This document shows positions 60,650 through 64,000 of a stretch of 64,000 nucleotides of DNA, piece by piece (the stretch's first letter is position 1; each line of letters opens with the position of its first letter). Source of the stretch: Magnetospirillum sp. SS-4 (GTDB lineage Bacteria > Pseudomonadota > Alphaproteobacteria > Rhodospirillales > Magnetospirillaceae); the NCBI RefSeq assembly GCF_902729425.1, contig NZ_CACVCH010000054.1:1-64000 (forward strand). Direction: 5' to 3'. The translations under genes were made by a program, and so were the position numbers. The notes beneath the pieces are model-generated. The model worked only from the letters and a program-made list of their open reading frames with translations. It made no database searches and was not told the DNA's origin.

Positions 60650-60859
60650 ATGGCCCTGACCGTCCGCCCCACCGCCGCCCTGAAGGCCCATCCGCAGTGG
60701 TCGCAAAGCGACTTCGAATACTTCCGGGGCAAGGGCTATTCCAACCAGCAGATCCTCGAATTCTGGGAGCGCGACCTGCGCCTCGGCTGCCAGCCGCTGA
60801 ACTGGAAGCCCACCGACGCCAAGTACCAGCATTCCCTGCGCCGGATCACCCGGCGCTGA
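60650..60859 (+). CDS. Small phage hypothetical protein
   Basis: 69 residues, start directly after the DUF6900 stop; GGGAGGG lies about 9 bases upstream. MALTVRPTAALKAHPQWSQS, then YFRGKGYSNQQILEFW and HSLRRITRR. A small, basic, helical protein with an HTH-like middle. Its end overlaps the convergent methyltransferase gene by 14 bases. Confidence 0.7.
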   Translation: MALTVRPTAALKAHPQWSQSDFEYFRGKGYSNQQILEFWERDLRLGCQPLNWKPTDAKYQHSLRRITRR

Positions 60860-62114
60860 CCGCCTTTCCTGCGGCGATTTCCTCGAAACTCCGGCCATCG
60901 CCATCCAGCACGGCCTTGCCGCCGGTCAGCTTCTGCCAGCGGCCGACGATCACGTCGGCATAGGCCGGGTTCAATTCCATGGCAAAGCAGATGCGGCCGG
61001 TGGTTTCCGCTGCGATCACTGTGGTGCCACTGCCCGCGAACGGCTCGTAGACCGCCTCGCCCTCGGCGCTGTTGTTGAGAATTGGGCGACGCATGCATTC
61101 CACCGGCTTCTGGGTGCCGTGGACCGTGGCTTCGTCCTCAACACCGTTATTGCCGATCGCCCAGATGGTGGCCTGATCCCGCGCTCCCTGCCAATGGCCG
61201 GTGCCGGTCTTGCGCACGGCGTACCAGCACGGTTCGTGCTGCCAGTGATAATCACCCCGGCCCAGGACGAAGCGGTTCTTCGACCAGATGATCTGGGCGC
61301 GGATCTTGAAGTCGTTGGCCTCCAGGCTGTCGGCCACCACCTTGGCGAAGATCGCCGCGTGCCAGACATAGGCCACCTCGCCGGGGAACAGCGCCCAGGC
61401 TTCCCGCCAGTCGGCGCGGTCGTCGTTGGCCACCTTGCCGGTGCGGGCCGAGGACGACACCCCGGCTTCGTTCCGCCAAGTGGGATCGTATTCCACCCCG
61501 TAAGGCGGGTCGGTCACCATCAGGTGCGGCGTGGCTCCGGCCAGCAGACGCTCCACATCGGTGGCGACGGTGCTGTCGCCGCACAGCAGGCGATGCTTGC
61601 CCAAGATCCACAGATCGCCCGGCCGCGTCACCGGATCGGCGGGCGGCTCGGGGATTTCGTCTTCGTCACCTTCTCCCTGGCCGTCGCCCTCGTCATCAAG
61701 AGGAGCCATCAGGGCGTCGAGTTCCTCTTCCGAGAAGCCGATCAGATCGAGGTCATAGCCCTCGGCGTTCAGCGCGTGCAGTTCGGCCGCCAGGGTCTCG
61801 TCGTCCCAGCCGGCATTGAGTGCCAGCTTGTTGTCGGCCAGGATGTAGGCGCGGCGCTGGGCCTCGGTCAGATGATCAAGGATCACCACCGGCACCGTGT
61901 CCAGGCCGAGGGATTTGGCGGCAGCCAGTCGGCCATGCCCGGCGATGACGTTGCCCTTGCTGTCGGCCAGCACCGGATTGGTCCAGCCGAACTCGACCAT
62001 GCTGGCGGCGATCTGGGCCACTTGGCTGTCCGAATGAGTCCGCGCATTGCGGCCATAGGGGATCAGCCGGTCGATGGGCCAAGCCTCGACCGTGTCGGGA
62101 AGCGGATGGGTCAT
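60846..62114 (-). CDS. ParB-like nuclease domain fused to N4/N6 DNA methyltransferase
   Basis: 422 residues. N-terminal ParB/Srx domain: IDRLIPYGRNARTHSDSQV, NPVLADSKGNVIAGHGRLAA. Then the beta-class methyltransferase: TDPPYG near residue 203, and the SAM motif FAGSGTTVIAAE near 357 with MELNPAYADVIVGRW. This fusion is typical of phages; the ParB part may guide DNA binding. Start ATG 62114 is used; the open frame beyond is not coding-like. It follows the PP-loop gene with 2 bases between. Confidence 0.92.
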   Translation of the reverse strand: MTHPLPDTVEAWPIDRLIPYGRNARTHSDSQVAQIAASMVEFGWTNPVLADSKGNVIAGHGRLAAAKSLGLDTVPVVILDHLTEAQRRAYILADNKLALNAGWDDETLAAELHALNAEGYDLDLIGFSEEELDALMAPLDDEGDGQGEGDEDEIPEPPADPVTRPGDLWILGKHRLLCGDSTVATDVERLLAGATPHLMVTDPPYGVEYDPTWRNEAGVSSSARTGKVANDDRADWREAWALFPGEVAYVWHAAIFAKVVADSLEANDFKIRAQIIWSKNRFVLGRGDYHWQHEPCWYAVRKTGTGHWQGARDQATIWAIGNNGVEDEATVHGTQKPVECMRRPILNNSAEGEAVYEPFAGSGTTVIAAETTGRICFAMELNPAYADVIVGRWQKLTGGKAVLDGDGRSFEEIAAGKAVSAG

Positions 62115-62116
62115 GA

Positions 62117-62983
62117 TCAGTCCGTACAGTCGCAGGGCAGGCAGTCGTCGGATGGGCCGCCCTCGAAATCCCGCTGGCGGCGGACGAAATTGAGCAGTTC
62201 GCGGTAGCTGGGCCGGTCGGCGCGGAACAGCGCCATCTCCGGCTTGGTCAGGGTGCCAAGCGCCGGGGCGTTGCGTTCCATGTCGATCCACCATCTGGCC
62301 CGGTCGGGGAACAGGCGCATGATCCCCTTGATGGTGGCCGCGCCCTTCATGAAGCAGAGGTCGCAATTGCCCAGCGGGGTCTTGCCGTTGTTGTCGGGCA
62401 GACCGAGATCGAAGGGCTGGCGCTTCCAGAAGGCCGAGACGTCCTGGCGGCTGATCTTGGCCTGATCCAGCGGCAGGAGGGTCTCGAACCGCTCCTTGCC
62501 CGCCTCGTTCATGGCCTTCTGACGGGCGACCCGGCGAGGTTCGTCATGGCGCAGCCCGACGACGTTGACCCATTCCCCGTAGCCCAGCATGTCGCGCATG
62601 AAGGCGATACCGCGCTTGACCTTGAGGTAATGGGTGCAGAGCCGCATGGTCGGATTGGGCAGGAAGCCTCGGACCTTGACGATCTTCTCGAAGGGCTCGC
62701 CGTCGCGGGCCGCGCTATTGTAGCCCACCACACTGGTGTCGAACGGCTCGGCGGGATCGTATTCCAGCCAGGTGATGGCGACCGACCAGCGCACCGAGCA
62801 TTCGTGGACGAAGCGCAGCGTCTGCTCGAACTCCCGCCCGGTATTGAAAAACACCACATGGACGTCGGAGGGTAGCTGGCCGTTATGGGCGTCCAGGATC
62901 TGGTGCAGCATGTAGCCGGACGTGCGCCCGCCCGAGAACGACACCAGGGCGGGGCCGTCCATGCGATAGGGATTGCGGGTCAT
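62117..62983 (-). CDS. PAPS reductase-like PP-loop protein
   Basis: 288 residues. SFSGGRTSGYML (PP-loop, residues 15-26) binds ATP as in PAPS reductase/DndC-type enzymes; VVFFNTGREFEQTL and RLCTHYLKVK follow. CDLCFMKG and a C-terminal CLPCDC are candidate metal or disulfide sites. Its start overlaps the cytosine methyltransferase stop (ATGA). Between two DNA methyltransferase genes it may take part in DNA modification, though sulfur chemistry is only inferred from the fold. Confidence 0.85.
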   Translation of the reverse strand: MTRNPYRMDGPALVSFSGGRTSGYMLHQILDAHNGQLPSDVHVVFFNTGREFEQTLRFVHECSVRWSVAITWLEYDPAEPFDTSVVGYNSAARDGEPFEKIVKVRGFLPNPTMRLCTHYLKVKRGIAFMRDMLGYGEWVNVVGLRHDEPRRVARQKAMNEAGKERFETLLPLDQAKISRQDVSAFWKRQPFDLGLPDNNGKTPLGNCDLCFMKGAATIKGIMRLFPDRARWWIDMERNAPALGTLTKPEMALFRADRPSYRELLNFVRRQRDFEGGPSDDCLPCDCTD

Positions 62984-64000
62984 GGCCGTTGTCCTGCCGC
63001 CTGGATGCGGCGACCGATCCAGCGCATCACCGGCACGGCCATGGAATTGCCCAGAGCCCGGTAACGAGGGCCGTCGGGACAATCCTCGGCAGCCTTCCGT
63101 CGCCAGGGGATGCGGGTGTATTGGTCCGAGAAACCTTGAAGCCGCTCACACTCCGTCGGCGTCAGTCTGCGCACCGCCATGCCATGCTGAACGGCCAGCT
63201 GACCGCCAGCGTTGTCGCGGCCCAGCGCGTTGTCCGCTCCGCGTTCCCTTCGGTCCATGGCCCGCAATGTCGGGGCGATGGCTTCGGTGGCAGCCGGGGT
63301 GCTGGCCTTGCAGTCGAAGGCAACATAGGTTTGCTGCTTGGTCCCCGGCTCGGCGGCCAGGGCTCCGGCCACGGTCAGGGGGCGGACCTCATCCCGCTGG
63401 TTCTGGGCAAAGGCGACATAGCTGCGGCTCGATCCGCCGCTGGCCGCCCGGAGGCTGGCGAGGTTGTCGGCATCGATCTCGGCCTGCGCCCCGCCATCCC
63501 GGCCACGCAGATTGAACGCCACGGCGTGCTGCTTGCCCGCCTGCAACGTGAACATCGGATCACCATCACTGCCGACACCGATTCCGGCACGCACATCCGT
63601 GGTGCTGATGCCGGTGCGGGCACCGGCCTCCTGAATGGGGATGGCGATGGATACCGGCACCAGCGGTGTGCCGCGTCCGGTGCCATCCTCTGAGGCGTCG
63701 AAGCTCTCGCCGCGCAGGGAATGGGTGACCAGGGTGTCGATGTCGGGCCGATGGGCAAGGTTCGCCTTGGCCCGCAAGGTGTGGGCGATCAGCGTGTCGG
63801 TGCAGTCGCTATCAATGCCACGGGACAGGTCGCGGGCCTGCAAGGTGGTGGCGATGAAGGTTTCGGACTCGAAATCCATCCGGCCACTGGCAGACGCACA
63901 GGCATTCAGAGCGGTGGCGACGTCGATGGGGCCGGAGGTATTGTTGCCGCCATAAGCGCGGCATGCAGCCGAACCGGCAGCGCCTTGCCCCGCTTCTCTG
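62980..64000 (-). CDS. Phage DNA (cytosine-5) methyltransferase, C-terminal part
   Basis: The open frame reaches the window end, so the catalytic N-terminal half lies beyond. Visible: RAYGGNNTSGPIDVATALN, DFESETFIATTLQARD, repeated THSLR/HTLRAKA blocks, then the C-terminal signature VRRLTPTECERLQGF, and PRYRALGNSMAVPVMRWIG. This matches target-recognition and C-terminal motifs IX-X of phage Dcm-type enzymes. The long repeat-rich middle is usual for phage versions. It marks the host or phage DNA against restriction. Confidence 0.88.
   Translation of the reverse strand, partial: REAGQGAAGSAACRAYGGNNTSGPIDVATALNACASASGRMDFESETFIATTLQARDLSRGIDSDCTDTLIAHTLRAKANLAHRPDIDTLVTHSLRGESFDASEDGTGRGTPLVPVSIAIPIQEAGARTGISTTDVRAGIGVGSDGDPMFTLQAGKQHAVAFNLRGRDGGAQAEIDADNLASLRAASGGSSRSYVAFAQNQRDEVRPLTVAGALAAEPGTKQQTYVAFDCKASTPAATEAIAPTLRAMDRRERGADNALGRDNAGGQLAVQHGMAVRRLTPTECERLQGFSDQYTRIPWRRKAAEDCPDGPRYRALGNSMAVPVMRWIGRRIQAAGQRP

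Larger units (their letters stand above)
45544..64000. mobile_element. Truncated lambdoid-type prophage, head and packaging region
   Basis: Minus-strand order from the right edge: DNA modification genes, terminase small and large, gpW, portal, protease with scaffold, decoration protein, capsid, joining proteins, tail terminator and tail tube, as in lambda. The block stops inside a small gene after the tail tube, where IS630 sequence begins. Tape measure, baseplate and host-recognition genes are absent here. Plus-strand morons and an IS110 copy interrupt it. The right end lies outside the window, and no attachment site was found. Confidence 0.85.

Overview
The window looks like chromosomal DNA of a GC-rich alphaproteobacterium, most likely a Rhodospirillales member close to Magnetospirillum. 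That placement is inferred from codon use, gene style and protein flavour, not from a search. Almost all of it is accessory DNA: a restriction island, a large sugar-modification cluster littered with insertion sequences, and a broken prophage.

Bases 1-6277 hold a tightly coupled type I restriction-modification operon: the end of hsdS, a DUF3800 protein, a small nuclease-like protein, hsdR and a YgjP-type metalloprotease, with start/stop overlaps at most joints. A short hypothetical gene (6280-6642), an Rpn/YhgA-type nuclease with two small upstream ORFs (7108-8524) and an ISL3 transposase remnant follow.

Bases 9216-44159 form a surface-glycan or glycoconjugate cluster. It has four glycosyltransferases (one a TPR-GT41 protein), six SAM methyltransferases, five radical SAM/SPASM proteins, two WbqC-family proteins, one intact and one destroyed asparagine synthase, a LegB-like 4,6-dehydratase, two DegT/AHBA-type aminotransferases and a GNAT acetyltransferase. 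The dehydratase, aminotransferases and acetyltransferase would suit making an N-acylated amino-deoxy sugar; the transferases and methyltransferases would attach and decorate it. The outstanding feature is an unnamed module of about 85 residues, with a YSHW motif and a SDNSDP-x-x-NGR-x-Y motif. It is fused to eight proteins of three unrelated enzyme classes, N-terminal in seven and C-terminal in one. I know no name for it and propose it as the common targeting or recognition element of this system.

Insertion sequences have remodelled the cluster. An asparagine synthase gene was gutted and filled with IS66 and IS5 fragments and a complete IS481 element that kept its target duplication (13039-14073). 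A decayed IS21 element with its target duplication (30778-33908) carries a second, truncated IS21. An IS630 copy (44237-45378) sits where the cluster meets the prophage.

Bases 45544-64000 are a lambda-like head/packaging region of a truncated prophage, mainly on the minus strand: cytosine methyltransferase, PP-loop protein, ParB-methyltransferase fusion, terminase, gpW, portal, protease with nested scaffold, decoration protein, capsid, and the first head-tail and tail genes. Plus-strand morons (a BrnT toxin with an HTH antitoxin, and a Fic protein with two palindromic operators) interrupt it, and an IS110 element lies behind the capsid gene. Two divergent intergenic regions of the phage share a nearly identical 50-bp regulatory sequence. 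No tRNA, rRNA or CRISPR array was seen.
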